From an uncultured Clostridia bacterium (GTDB taxonomy: Bacteria; Bacillota; Clostridia; TANB77; CAG-508): a stretch of DNA of 64,000 bases. The translations under genes and the position numbers were made by a program. The notes under the pieces were generated by a model. The model was not told where the DNA came from and did no database searches. It worked only from the letters and a program-made list of their open reading frames with translations. Position 1 is the stretch's first letter. Every line of letters starts with the position of its first letter. Shown piece after piece: positions 48,517 to 57,500 of this stretch. Where the stretch lies: contig CAKOYU010000007.1 in assembly GCA_934130975.1 (NCBI GenBank), forward strand, positions 1 through 64,000, in the 5' to 3' direction.

Positions 48517-48545
48517 ACTATATATCTATTTTTTTCTTTTGTCAA
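48517..48545 (-). promoter_or_regulatory. recA promoter
   Basis: TTGACA, 17 bases, TATAGT on the minus strand. Confidence 0.7.
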
Positions 48546-48553
48546 GCATTTTT

Positions 48554-50122
48554 TTAATTTTTATACCAATTATTAACATCCATATAAACATTATACCAAT
48601 TTGGAGTTACACTTCCTTTAAGTGTCCAACTGCTTTCAACAGCATAATAACTACTGTATAATCCTATATAAGGAGTTTGTTCATTAAATATTTTTCTCAT
48701 TCTTGCATATTTTTCTTTTAGTAAATCTTCTTTTGTTATATTTTTTACTTCTGCCATTAAGTTATTTAATTCTTCATTATTAAAATTGCATGTACTCATA
48801 TATGTTTCAATACTTGGATTTGCTGAAATTGTAGTTCCTGTTATTATTGCTTCATAATTTTTATTTTGAAGATAACTTTGATATTGATTGTCATTAGCTT
48901 TTATTATTGTAATATTTATTCCTATATTTGCCATATCTGTTTTTATCATTTCTGCAATATTTACTCTAGTTTGGTTTGATGCTTGTACTACTAACCTAAA
49001 TGTTAACGCTTGTGTAACATAATTTTCTGTTTTTTGCCATCTGTTATATTTGTACTCCCATCCATTTTGCTGTAAAATTTGTTGTGCTAACTCAGGATTG
49101 TATGCAGTATCTCCCGCCTCTCCTCTTAGCCAATTCCCATAATCTAAAGAATAATCCATTACTTTATATTTGCTATTATATTGTGTTTTTACAATATTAT
49201 CTCTATTTATAGCATGTGCCAATGCATTTCTTACTTCTGTTCTTCCTAAAATTCCAGTTTGTGTATTAAATGCTAAATAATCAAATTCTCTTCCAGCTAC
49301 TTCTTGCTTATTGTATCCTATTGTTCCTATATAATTTTCTATTGATGTATTATTTGTTGTTATTACATCAACTTTTCCTAGTTTAAATGCATTATATAAT
49401 TCTCCTAAATTTGCATATTTAGTAATAGTTATTGTCTCTGGAGTTAACTCATCTCTAGTATAATTTTCATTTTTGTTTAAAACTATTTTGTCATTATCAT
49501 TTTGAACTATTTTATATTTTCCAGTTCCTACTGGTGCATTATTTTTTTCTGTTGTCGAAAAATCTTGACCATCAAAATATGCTTTACTCATTATTGGGAA
49601 TATTAAATTATATTCAAAGAATGTAATTTCATGGTCTATCGTTATTTGAAGTGTATCATCATCTATTTTATCAACTCCAACTATATATTGAACATTATTT
49701 CCATAAATTGATGGTATTTGCTTTAATATATCTATTGTATATGATACATCTTCTACTGTTAACTTGCTTCCATCTGACCATTTAATATCATTTCTTAATT
49801 TTATTAAATATGTTGTAGCACTCGTTTTAGCCCAATCTGTTACCAAACATTTTTGTAGTTTATATTCTGCATCTAATTCAAATAATGGCTCATAAATTAT
49901 TCTTGATATTTCTTGAATATGCTTGTTTTGGCTTAATATTGGATTCATTGTGTCAAATTCTGCAACTCCTAAATTAATATCTTTTATTACTTCTTCTTCT
50001 TTTGAAATTGTTTGTGTTTCTTCCTCTTTTTTATTTTCTTTTTGATTTACTTTATAGATTACTGCAATTATTACTGCAATTACAAAAATTATAAATACAT
50101 ATTTTATCCAATTACTTTTCAA
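48554..50122 (-). CDS. Orphan family 5 solute-binding protein, membrane-anchored
   Basis: A 522-residue extracellular solute-binding protein of family 5 (oligopeptide/dipeptide type). It has the family block KLRNDIKWSDGSKLTVEDVSYTI and a C-terminal TPYIGLYSSYYAVES. The N-terminal hydrophobic segment (about 8-22) has no lipobox Cys, so the protein is anchored by an uncleaved helix rather than by lipid. No permease or ATPase genes are nearby, which is unusual. It may signal or donate to a transporter elsewhere. Confidence 0.82.
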   Translation of the reverse strand: MKSNWIKYVFIIFVIAVIIAVIYKVNQKENKKEEETQTISKEEEVIKDINLGVAEFDTMNPILSQNKHIQEISRIIYEPLFELDAEYKLQKCLVTDWAKTSATTYLIKLRNDIKWSDGSKLTVEDVSYTIDILKQIPSIYGNNVQYIVGVDKIDDDTLQITIDHEITFFEYNLIFPIMSKAYFDGQDFSTTEKNNAPVGTGKYKIVQNDNDKIVLNKNENYTRDELTPETITITKYANLGELYNAFKLGKVDVITTNNTSIENYIGTIGYNKQEVAGREFDYLAFNTQTGILGRTEVRNALAHAINRDNIVKTQYNSKYKVMDYSLDYGNWLRGEAGDTAYNPELAQQILQQNGWEYKYNRWQKTENYVTQALTFRLVVQASNQTRVNIAEMIKTDMANIGINITIIKANDNQYQSYLQNKNYEAIITGTTISANPSIETYMSTCNFNNEELNNLMAEVKNITKEDLLKEKYARMRKIFNEQTPYIGLYSSYYAVESSWTLKGSVTPNWYNVYMDVNNWYKN

Positions 50123-50199
50123 AATATCACCTCATTACTTTGTAATAATATATCATTATGGCGATTTTTTCAAGCTTTTTTATTAATTTTGCACAAAAA

Positions 50200-50221
50200 G
50201 GGAGCACTAAAAAATGCCCCC
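50200..50221 (-). terminator. Terminator of spoVS
   Basis: On the minus strand GGGGGCA pairs with TGCTCCC (one G-U type mismatch) around an 8-base loop and is followed by TTTTTG. Confidence 0.65.
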
Positions 50222-50241
50222 AAAATTTTATTTATTTTTTA

Positions 50242-50505
50242 TTATTTTCTTGATTCTACAATCAGTTTTATTCCTGTTCTATCTTCTCCTTCTACCTCTA
50301 CTTCGGCAAAAGCTGGTATGCATACTAAGTCTACTCCTGCTGGTGCTACAAATCCTCTTGCTATTGCTACTGCCTTTACTGCTTGGTTTAGAGCTCCTGC
50401 TCCGATTGCTTGCATTTCTGCTTTTTGTGATTCTTTAACTAATCCAGCAATAGCTCCTGCTACTGAGTTTGGATTAGATTTTGATGAAATTTTTAAAATT
50501 TCCAT
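50242..50505 (-). CDS. spoVS: Stage V sporulation protein S
   Basis: The ATG at 50505 follows AGGAGG; the longer frame to 50541 has no site. The product of 87 residues matches SpoVS along its whole length: MEILKISSKSNPNSVAGAIA, GAGALNQAVKAVAIARG and FAEVEVEGEDRTGIKL. SpoVS is a small Alba-like protein needed for coat formation and late sporulation. It has its own promoter (50556-50584). Confidence 0.96.
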   Translation of the reverse strand: MEILKISSKSNPNSVAGAIAGLVKESQKAEMQAIGAGALNQAVKAVAIARGFVAPAGVDLVCIPAFAEVEVEGEDRTGIKLIVESRK

Positions 50506-50555
50506 TCTTTTCTGCCTCCTATAATTTAATTTTTGTTGCAACGTTTACATTTTGT

Positions 50556-50584
50556 ATTTTACAACATCTGGAAATTTTTGTCTA
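50556..50584 (-). promoter_or_regulatory. Promoter of spoVS
   Basis: TAGACA, 17 bases, TAAAAT on the minus strand, about 50 bases ahead of the ATG. No clear sigma-H motif was seen. Confidence 0.5.
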
Positions 50585-50690
50585 GGAGTTATTGGAAATT
50601 TTTTCAAGTTTTCGTCGCAGTTTTCGACAGATTTCATTATTTTATACTTTATTATAATTGCTGATTATTCAATCTATTATATCTTAGTAA

Positions 50691-51461
50691 TTACATGCAT
50701 ATTCTTTTTATCTCTATCACTTTGTTTGTATCATCATCAATTATGAATTCAACTGCATTTAACATGCATTCTCCTTCTGCTAATCTATATTTTTCTGGTA
50801 ATGTTGTTTCAAATCTTTTAAATGATACATTTATATCCATTCCTATTACAGAATCTTTTGGTCCTGTCATTCCTAAATCTGTTATATACCCTGTACCTTT
50901 TGGTAAGATTTGTTCATCTGCTGTTTGTACATGTGTATGTGTTCCCCATAATGCAGTAATTTTACCATCTAGAAATCTTCCCATTGCTATTTTTTCTGCT
51001 GTTGCTTCTGCATGAAAATCTATAAATATCATATCAACTTGATTTTGAATTTCTTCTACCATCTCTTTTGCCATTACAAATGGATTTTCTGTAAGTATAT
51101 TTAAATCTACTCTTCCTAAAAAGTTCATTACTGCAATTTTCTTACCTTTGCATTCATATATTTCGCAACCTTTTCCTACTACTCCTTTAGGATAGTTTGC
51201 TGGTCTTAATAGTCTATGATGATCTATAAATTTAAATATATCTTTTTTCCCCCATGTGTGATTTCCCATTGTAACTACATTTGTGCCTGCATCTACTATA
51301 TCTTTAAAGTATCTTTCTGTTAATCCCATTCCTCCTGCTGCATTTTCTCCATTTGTTATTACAAAATCTATTCCATCTTGTTTTTTTAGCTTAGGTAGCT
51401 CTTCTTTTAATTTTTTTACTCCTGCTTCTCCAACAATATCGCCTATTGCTAATACTTTCAC
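50691..51461 (-). CDS. ymdB: YmdB-type metallophosphoesterase
   Basis: A 256-residue phosphodiesterase of the TIGR00282/YmdB family. Motifs GDIVGEAG, NGENAAGGMGLT, GNHTWGKKD, DFHAEATAEK and GTHTHVQTADE are all in place. YmdB hydrolyses 2',3'-cyclic nucleotides in Bacillus and affects biofilm and motility. spoVS lies next to it on the same strand; the common rny neighbour is not present in this window. Confidence 0.92.
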   Translation of the reverse strand: MKVLAIGDIVGEAGVKKLKEELPKLKKQDGIDFVITNGENAAGGMGLTERYFKDIVDAGTNVVTMGNHTWGKKDIFKFIDHHRLLRPANYPKGVVGKGCEIYECKGKKIAVMNFLGRVDLNILTENPFVMAKEMVEEIQNQVDMIFIDFHAEATAEKIAMGRFLDGKITALWGTHTHVQTADEQILPKGTGYITDLGMTGPKDSVIGMDINVSFKRFETTLPEKYRLAEGECMLNAVEFIIDDDTNKVIEIKRICM

Positions 51462-51639
51462 TTTTTTTCCTTCTTTCTATCTTCTTTTACATTCTGTTGA
51501 TTATTTTAACATTTTCTGGATAGTTAGTCAAGTTTGAGATTTAAAATTCAATTTTCTGATTTAAATAATTGATATAAAAATTTTATCTTTTGTGTGTCTA
51601 TTATACTATCTATATATTTGTTTTGTCAAGAAAATTCGT

Positions 51640-51668
51640 TTGACATAATTCGACATATAAATTCTAAT
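51640..51668 (+). promoter_or_regulatory. Promoter of asd-dapA
   Basis: TTGACA, 17 bases, TCTAAT. The ATG of asd is about 100 bases further on, after AAAAGGAGA. No lysine riboswitch is visible in the leader. Confidence 0.65.
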
Positions 51669-51775
51669 ATATTGGTTACAATTCATAGTTCTATTAAACC
51701 TATTAAAAAAGTTGTAATATCTCCAATATTTTAGAATACAATTTTATAGTAATAAATTTTAAAAGGAGACCAACT

Positions 51776-52771
51776 ATGAAAAATTATAAATTAGCAATTG
51801 TTGGAGCAACTGGTTTAGTCGGAAGAACAGCATTAAAAATATTAGAAGAAAAAAATTTACCCAATTTTGAATATACTCTATTTAGTTCTAGTAAATCAGC
51901 TGGAACCACACTGAACTTTTTTAATACAAATTATATAGTTCAAGAATTAAAAGAAGATTCTTTTGATATTGGATTTGATTTTGCAATTTTCTCTGCTGGT
52001 AGCGAAATATCTAAACATTTCGCACCAATTGCAGCATCAAAAGGATGTATTGTAATCGATAATAGTAATGCATTCCGAATGGATGAGGATGTTCCTCTAA
52101 TTGTTCCAGAAGTCAATTTTCAGGACATTATTCCACATCATAATATAATTGCAAACCCTAATTGTTCTACAATTCAAGCAGTTGTTGCTTTAAAACCTTT
52201 AGATGATAATTTTAAAATAAAGCGAATTGTATATTCTACATATCAAGCCGTATCAGGTGCTGGAAAACTAGGGCTAGAAGATTTAGAAAATGGTAGAAAA
52301 AAAATTGATAAACCTTTAGTAAAATTTCCACATCCTATTTACGATAACTGTTTGCCTCATATTGATATTTTTCTACTTAACAGGTATACAAAAGAAGAAA
52401 TGAAAATGATAAATGAAACTCGCAAAATATTAGGTCATCCTCATTTGCCAATTACAGCAACAACTGTCAGGGTTCCTGTTAGTAACTGTCATGGTGAAAG
52501 TATAAATATTGAATTCGAAAAAGAAGTCTCTGTTGAAAAAGCAACATCTATATTAAAAAATGCTCCTGGTATTATTGTTGAAGACAATCCTAGCAATAAT
52601 CTATACCCATTAGCTTCAACTGCAAAAGGACATGATGAAGTCTTTGTTGGCAGAATCAGAAAAGATTTTAGTGTAAAAAATGGTCTTAATATGTGGGTTG
52701 TAGCTGACAATTTAAGAAAAGGTGCAGCTAGCAATGCAATTCAAATTATGGAAAGGATGATTCAAGAATGA
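51776..52771 (+). CDS. asd: Aspartate-semialdehyde dehydrogenase
   Basis: A 331-residue Asd. The NADP-binding motif is GATGLVGRTAL (about 10-20), the catalytic Cys is in ANPNCSTIQ (about 128-136) and the later HGES block holds an active-site His. It reduces aspartyl phosphate to the semialdehyde for lysine/diaminopimelate, threonine and methionine. dapA overlaps its stop by four bases, so both are co-translated. Confidence 0.96.
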   Translation: MKNYKLAIVGATGLVGRTALKILEEKNLPNFEYTLFSSSKSAGTTLNFFNTNYIVQELKEDSFDIGFDFAIFSAGSEISKHFAPIAASKGCIVIDNSNAFRMDEDVPLIVPEVNFQDIIPHHNIIANPNCSTIQAVVALKPLDDNFKIKRIVYSTYQAVSGAGKLGLEDLENGRKKIDKPLVKFPHPIYDNCLPHIDIFLLNRYTKEEMKMINETRKILGHPHLPITATTVRVPVSNCHGESINIEFEKEVSVEKATSILKNAPGIIVEDNPSNNLYPLASTAKGHDEVFVGRIRKDFSVKNGLNMWVVADNLRKGAASNAIQIMERMIQE

Positions 52772-53670
52772 AAAAATGTCTATTTACTGGAGTTGCAACA
52801 GCTCTTGCCACTCCATTTAATGAAACTGGTGTTAATACTGTAGAATTCAAAAAATTCATACAATTTCAAATATCTTCTGGAGTTGATGCTCTTGTTGTTT
52901 GTGGTACTACAGGCGAATCTAGTACCATGACTAAACAAGAAAAAATTGATGCTATAAGTTGTGCAATTGAAACAGTAAATTCCAATAACCATAAAATCCC
53001 TGTTATTGTTGGTACTGGTTCAAACAACACAACCTCTGCTATCGAAATGTCTATTTTAGCAGAAAAACTTGGAGCTGATGGTTTATTAGTAGTTACTCCT
53101 TATTACAATAAAACTACTCAAGCAGGTCTTGTGGCACATTTTAGAGCAATTGCAGAATCTGTTTCTATTCCAATAATTTTATATAACGTTCCTAGTAGAA
53201 CCGGTATGAATATTGAACCATCAACTTGTTTTGAGTTATCAAAAATTGATAATATTATTGGTATAAAAGAAGCTAGTGGAAATATATCCCAAGTTGCAAA
53301 AATTGCATCATTATGCGGTGATGATTTTTCAATCTATTCTGGAAATGATGATCAAATTTGCCCTATTCTTTCCCTTGGTGGAAAAGGTGTAATTTCAGTC
53401 TTATCTAATATTGCCCCACAACTTACTTGTAGCATTACAAATTCATTTTTTAAGAAAGCACCTGATGAAGCATGCTATTATCAATCGCAAGCCTTGCCTT
53501 TGATTGAAGAATTGTTTGCTGAAACTAATCCCATTCCAGTAAAATATGCCATCAACTTACTTGGTTTTGATTTTGGAATCCCTAGACTTCCTTTAGTTGA
53601 ATGTTCTAATAACCTAAAAGACAAAATAAAGAAAATGCACAAAACAGAACCGGTCCCAAATGCGCAGTGA
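52768..53670 (+). CDS. dapA: 4-hydroxy-tetrahydrodipicolinate synthase, C-terminus from a repeat
   Basis: A 300-residue DapA. It has GTTGESSTM, the Tyr of YNVPSRTG and the Schiff-base Lys in GIKEASG. It condenses pyruvate with aspartate semialdehyde for lysine and diaminopimelate. The last residues, TEPVPNAQ, are not family sequence; they are encoded by the first unit of the ACCGGT repeat, which ends just before the TGA. So the repeat has replaced or extended the native stop. Confidence 0.95.
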   Translation: MKKCLFTGVATALATPFNETGVNTVEFKKFIQFQISSGVDALVVCGTTGESSTMTKQEKIDAISCAIETVNSNNHKIPVIVGTGSNNTTSAIEMSILAEKLGADGLLVVTPYYNKTTQAGLVAHFRAIAESVSIPIILYNVPSRTGMNIEPSTCFELSKIDNIIGIKEASGNISQVAKIASLCGDDFSIYSGNDDQICPILSLGGKGVISVLSNIAPQLTCSITNSFFKKAPDEACYYQSQALPLIEELFAETNPIPVKYAINLLGFDFGIPRLPLVECSNNLKDKIKKMHKTEPVPNAQ

Positions 53671-53694
53671 GCAAAACAGAACCGGTCCCAAATG
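53640..53694 (+). repeat. ACCGGT repeat dimer, site 2, reaching into dapA
   Basis: Two identical 23-base units at 53640-53662 and 53672-53694, with period 32 and spacer CGCAGTGAG. The first unit codes the final dapA residues. The same dimer, differing by one spacer base, is at 20766-20820. Confidence 0.85.
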
Positions 53695-53698
53695 TACC

Positions 53699-54487
53699 TT
53701 ATTTTTCTTCTTTTTTTGTTTTCTTAAAATTTTGTTTAGAAGAATCTATTCGATTTCTTATTTCTCTCTTAGAATTATCAATTTTAAGAGCAATTTCTTC
53801 TTTAGATTCTTCTATTTTCTTTTTCATTTCATCCCATTTATCATATAATATATTATTTTGAATTTTAGGGAATGCACGAGCAAGTCTTCTGTATAAAAAT
53901 AATTTTTTTCTGATAATCTTTTTTACCTTTGTTGATATTTCTACTGTATTATCTTTAAATTCTTTTGTCATTTCTTTTAGGTTAAGGATTATTTTGAATG
54001 ATACAATCATATCTGTAACGTAGATTAATAAAAATACTACTGTAAATATATGCAATCCTAATTCTGGCATCATATTTATATATTTCATTATAAATGGATT
54101 TGCTATATATAATATAAATGTTCCTGCTATTCCAAATGGTATAAGTGTTTCTAAACATATACGTCCATTTATATTGAATTTTCTTTGACTATAATCCCAC
54201 CATCTTGCTTTAAATATTTTTTCCATAACATAACTTGTCATATATTCTAGTGTTCCACAAATTAGAATAGATAATATAAATGTTAATGGTACATCTCCTG
54301 CATATTTCTGCAATAATAATGTTATTAATAATACTCCACATCCATATATTGGACAATATGGTCCTATTAAAAATCCTCTGTTTACAAATTTCTTTTGTCT
54401 TATTGATATTTGTACTGTTTCCATTACCCATCCTGCAAATGAGTATATAAAAAATAATGCTATATATTTTTCTATTTCTATTAACAT
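53699..54487 (-). CDS. Membrane protein of the CmpB (PF06541) type
   Basis: The start at 54487 follows AAGGAGA. The 262-residue protein has about five hydrophobic segments in its first 165 residues and FSFAGWVMETV-like text (FIYSFAGWVMETVQIS), NRGFLIGPYCPIYG and TLEYMTSYVMEK, which are signatures of the putative ABC permease CmpB. The last 90 residues are a highly charged helix (KKIEESKEEIALKID), likely cytoplasmic. Real function unknown. Confidence 0.8.
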   Translation of the reverse strand: MLIEIEKYIALFFIYSFAGWVMETVQISIRQKKFVNRGFLIGPYCPIYGCGVLLITLLLQKYAGDVPLTFILSILICGTLEYMTSYVMEKIFKARWWDYSQRKFNINGRICLETLIPFGIAGTFILYIANPFIMKYINMMPELGLHIFTVVFLLIYVTDMIVSFKIILNLKEMTKEFKDNTVEISTKVKKIIRKKLFLYRRLARAFPKIQNNILYDKWDEMKKKIEESKEEIALKIDNSKREIRNRIDSSKQNFKKTKKEEK

Positions 54488-54557
54488 ATTTTTCTCCTTC
54501 AAAATAAAATCAGTTTTTATTTTATCATAGGTAATATTAAAGTTCAATAGTTAATTA

Positions 54558-54587
54558 GAAAAGAAATCCTAATTTAGGATTTCTTTT
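54558..54587. terminator. Terminator of the activase gene, overlapping its stop
   Basis: AAAAGAAATCCTAA and TTAGGATTTCTTTT form a nearly perfect stem with T runs on both strands. The TAA stop at 54574 is inside it. Confidence 0.8.
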
Positions 54588-57500
54588 GCACTTTTTCTTC
54601 CTTTTCTGATGACTTCTCATTCTCCTTTTTCAAAGCCTTTTTCTCTTTTTGTTTAGCATTTAAATTATCTTTAGCAACAGTCATAAGAAGTTTAATTCTA
54701 TTAGTTTGGTTAGCCTCACTAGCACCAGGATCATAATCAACAGGCACAATATTAGCATCTGGATATGTATCTCTTATAGTTTTAATTACACCTTTACCTA
54801 CAACATGGTTTGGCAAACATGCAAAAGGTTGAACACAAACTATATTTTGAATACCATTTTCCATATATTCAAGCATTTCTGCTGTTAGGAACCAACCTTC
54901 TCCAGTTTGATTTCCTGTTGATAAAACTGTTTGAACATTATCTGCTAAATGCCAAATATCACAAGTTGGCAAATATCCTTTTTTAGATTTTTCTAATGCT
55001 TTTTTAGCATCTTTTTCAAACAAATTCATCAACTTTATTGCTGTTTGAGATATTACAGATTTAATTTTTCTTCCTTTTAGTAATTCATTAGCTATTACAC
55101 CATTTGCAGTAACATATTTAACAAATCCCATAAAATCTGGAAGCACTACTTCTGCTCCTTCTTTTTCTAATAAATTTGCTACATAGTTATTTCCAAATGG
55201 ATGATATTTAATTAAGATTTCTCCAACAATTCCAACCTTTGGCTTTTCTTGTTTTGTATTCCATTCAATCTTTTCAAAATCATCTACCATTTGATAGATT
55301 CCAACAGAAAATTCTTTTGCACTACTCTTTATTGCAAGCTTTATAGCCTTTTCCATCCATTCATTGAATAATTTCTCTGTTTCACCTTTATTTTTTTCAT
55401 ATGCCCTATTTTTATAAAGCATTTTTTGTAATAAATCTGCTAATACCATAGCTTTTATAAGTTTTTCTGCCAATGAAATTGTTAACTTAAATCCAGGATT
55501 TTTTTCCATTCCTACAACATTAAATGAGATTACTGGCACTTGTTCAAATCCCGCATCTTTTAATGCTTTACGAATAAATCCTATATAATTTGTAGCTCTA
55601 CATCCTCCACCTGTTTGTGACATTATTAATGCTGTTTTATTTACATCATATTCTCCAGATTCTAATGCTTCTATCATTTGACCTGTTGTAATAATTGATG
55701 GATAACATGCATCATTATTTACATATTTTAATCCTGTTTCTATAGTATTTGGTGTACATTCTCTTAAAAGTTTGGCTTTATATCCTTCACTTTGTAACAC
55801 TGGTTCGATAAAATCAAAGTGAATTGGTGCCATTTGTGGTATTAATATTACATATTCTTTTTTCATTTCTTCTGTAAAAGAATTTCTTTTCAAATAATAT
55901 TCTCCATTTTCCTTCTCATCTTTTTTAGAATTTAGACGTTTATTTATACTTGCTAATAATGAACGTAAACGAATTCTTACAGCTCCAAGATTATTTACTT
56001 CATCAATTTTTATTAATGTGTACATTTTTCCAAAGCTTGTTAAAATCTCTTCAACTTCGTCTGTTGTTACAGCATCAACTCCACATCCAAATGAATTTAT
56101 TTGCACTAATTCTAAGTTATCATGTCTACCAACAAAATCTGCTGCTGCATATAATCTAGAATGGAACATCCATTGGTCAACAACACGAAGTGGTCTTTCT
56201 GGCAATGTTTTATCTGCAACACTGTCTTCTGTTAATACACACATTCCTAAACTTGTAATTAATGTATCAATTCCATGGTTTATTTCAGGGTCTATGTGAT
56301 ATGGTCTACCTGATAAAACGATTCCTCTCAAATTATTTTTCTCAATATATTCAATTGTTTCTTTTCCTTTATTATGAATATCTTCTCTACATTTTTGATA
56401 TTCTGTCTGTGCTTTTTCTATTGCATTTTTTAGCTCTTTTTTAGTAAAATTATATTCTGCAAATTCTGGTAATTCCATCATTCTTTTTAATAATGCTTTA
56501 GATTCAAATGGTAAAAATGGATTAATAAATTTTATATCATCTGTTTTTAATTCTTCCACATTATTTTTTAGTACTTCTGAATATGAAATTACTATTGGAC
56601 AATTATATCTGTTATTTGCATCTTGATATTCTTTTCTTGAATATGGCATACAAGGATAAAATATTGTTTTTATTCCTTTTTGTATTAAACTTATAACATG
56701 TCCATGTGCTAATTTTGCTGGATAACATACTGATTCTGATGGCATTGATTCAATACCTTTTTCATATATCTTTCTTGTACTTTTTTCTGAGATTATTACT
56801 CTAAATCCTAGATTTGTGAATAATGTAAACCAGAATGGATAATCTTCATACATATTCAAAACTCTTGGTATTCCAATTGTTCCTCTAGGTGCATCTTTTT
56901 CTTCTAATGGTGTGTAATCAAAAATTCTTTCATATTTATATTTTACAAGGTTTGGCAAATCTTTGTGTTCATTTACTATTCCCTCACCTTTTTCACATCT
57001 GTTTCCAGATATATGTCTTTTTCCATTACTAAATCTATTTATTGTTAATTGGCAATGATTTTCACATCCATTGCATCTTGTATGTGTTACTTTTATGTCT
57101 AATTTGTCAATTTCTTCTATTGTTGCAAGTGTTGAATGATATTCCATATCCATGTTTGCTTCATATTGTTCACATGCAAGCAATGCCATACCATATGCTC
57201 CCATAAGTCCCGCAATGTCTGGTCTTATAACATTTCTTCCAACTATCAATTCAAATGCTCTTAATACTGCTTCATTATAGAAAGTTCCACCTTGTACAAC
57301 AATATGGCTTCCTAATTTTTTTACATCTCTTATTTTCATTACTTTTTGAATTGCATTTTTTATTACTGAATATGATAATCCTGCTGATATATCTCCTACT
57401 GAATATCCTTCTTTTTGTGCTTGTTTTATTTTAGAATTCATAAACACTGTACATCTTGACCCTAAATCTACTGGATTTTTAGCTTCTAATGCTTCTTTTA

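Noticed and set aside
51500..51775. Lysine riboswitch ahead of asd-dapA
   Set aside because: The leader is about 100 bases, AT-rich and without the conserved lysine aptamer pattern.
53660..53861. Plus-strand frames starting in the ACCGGT repeat after dapA
   Set aside because: They begin inside the repeat and run antisense to the membrane protein gene, with no signals of their own.
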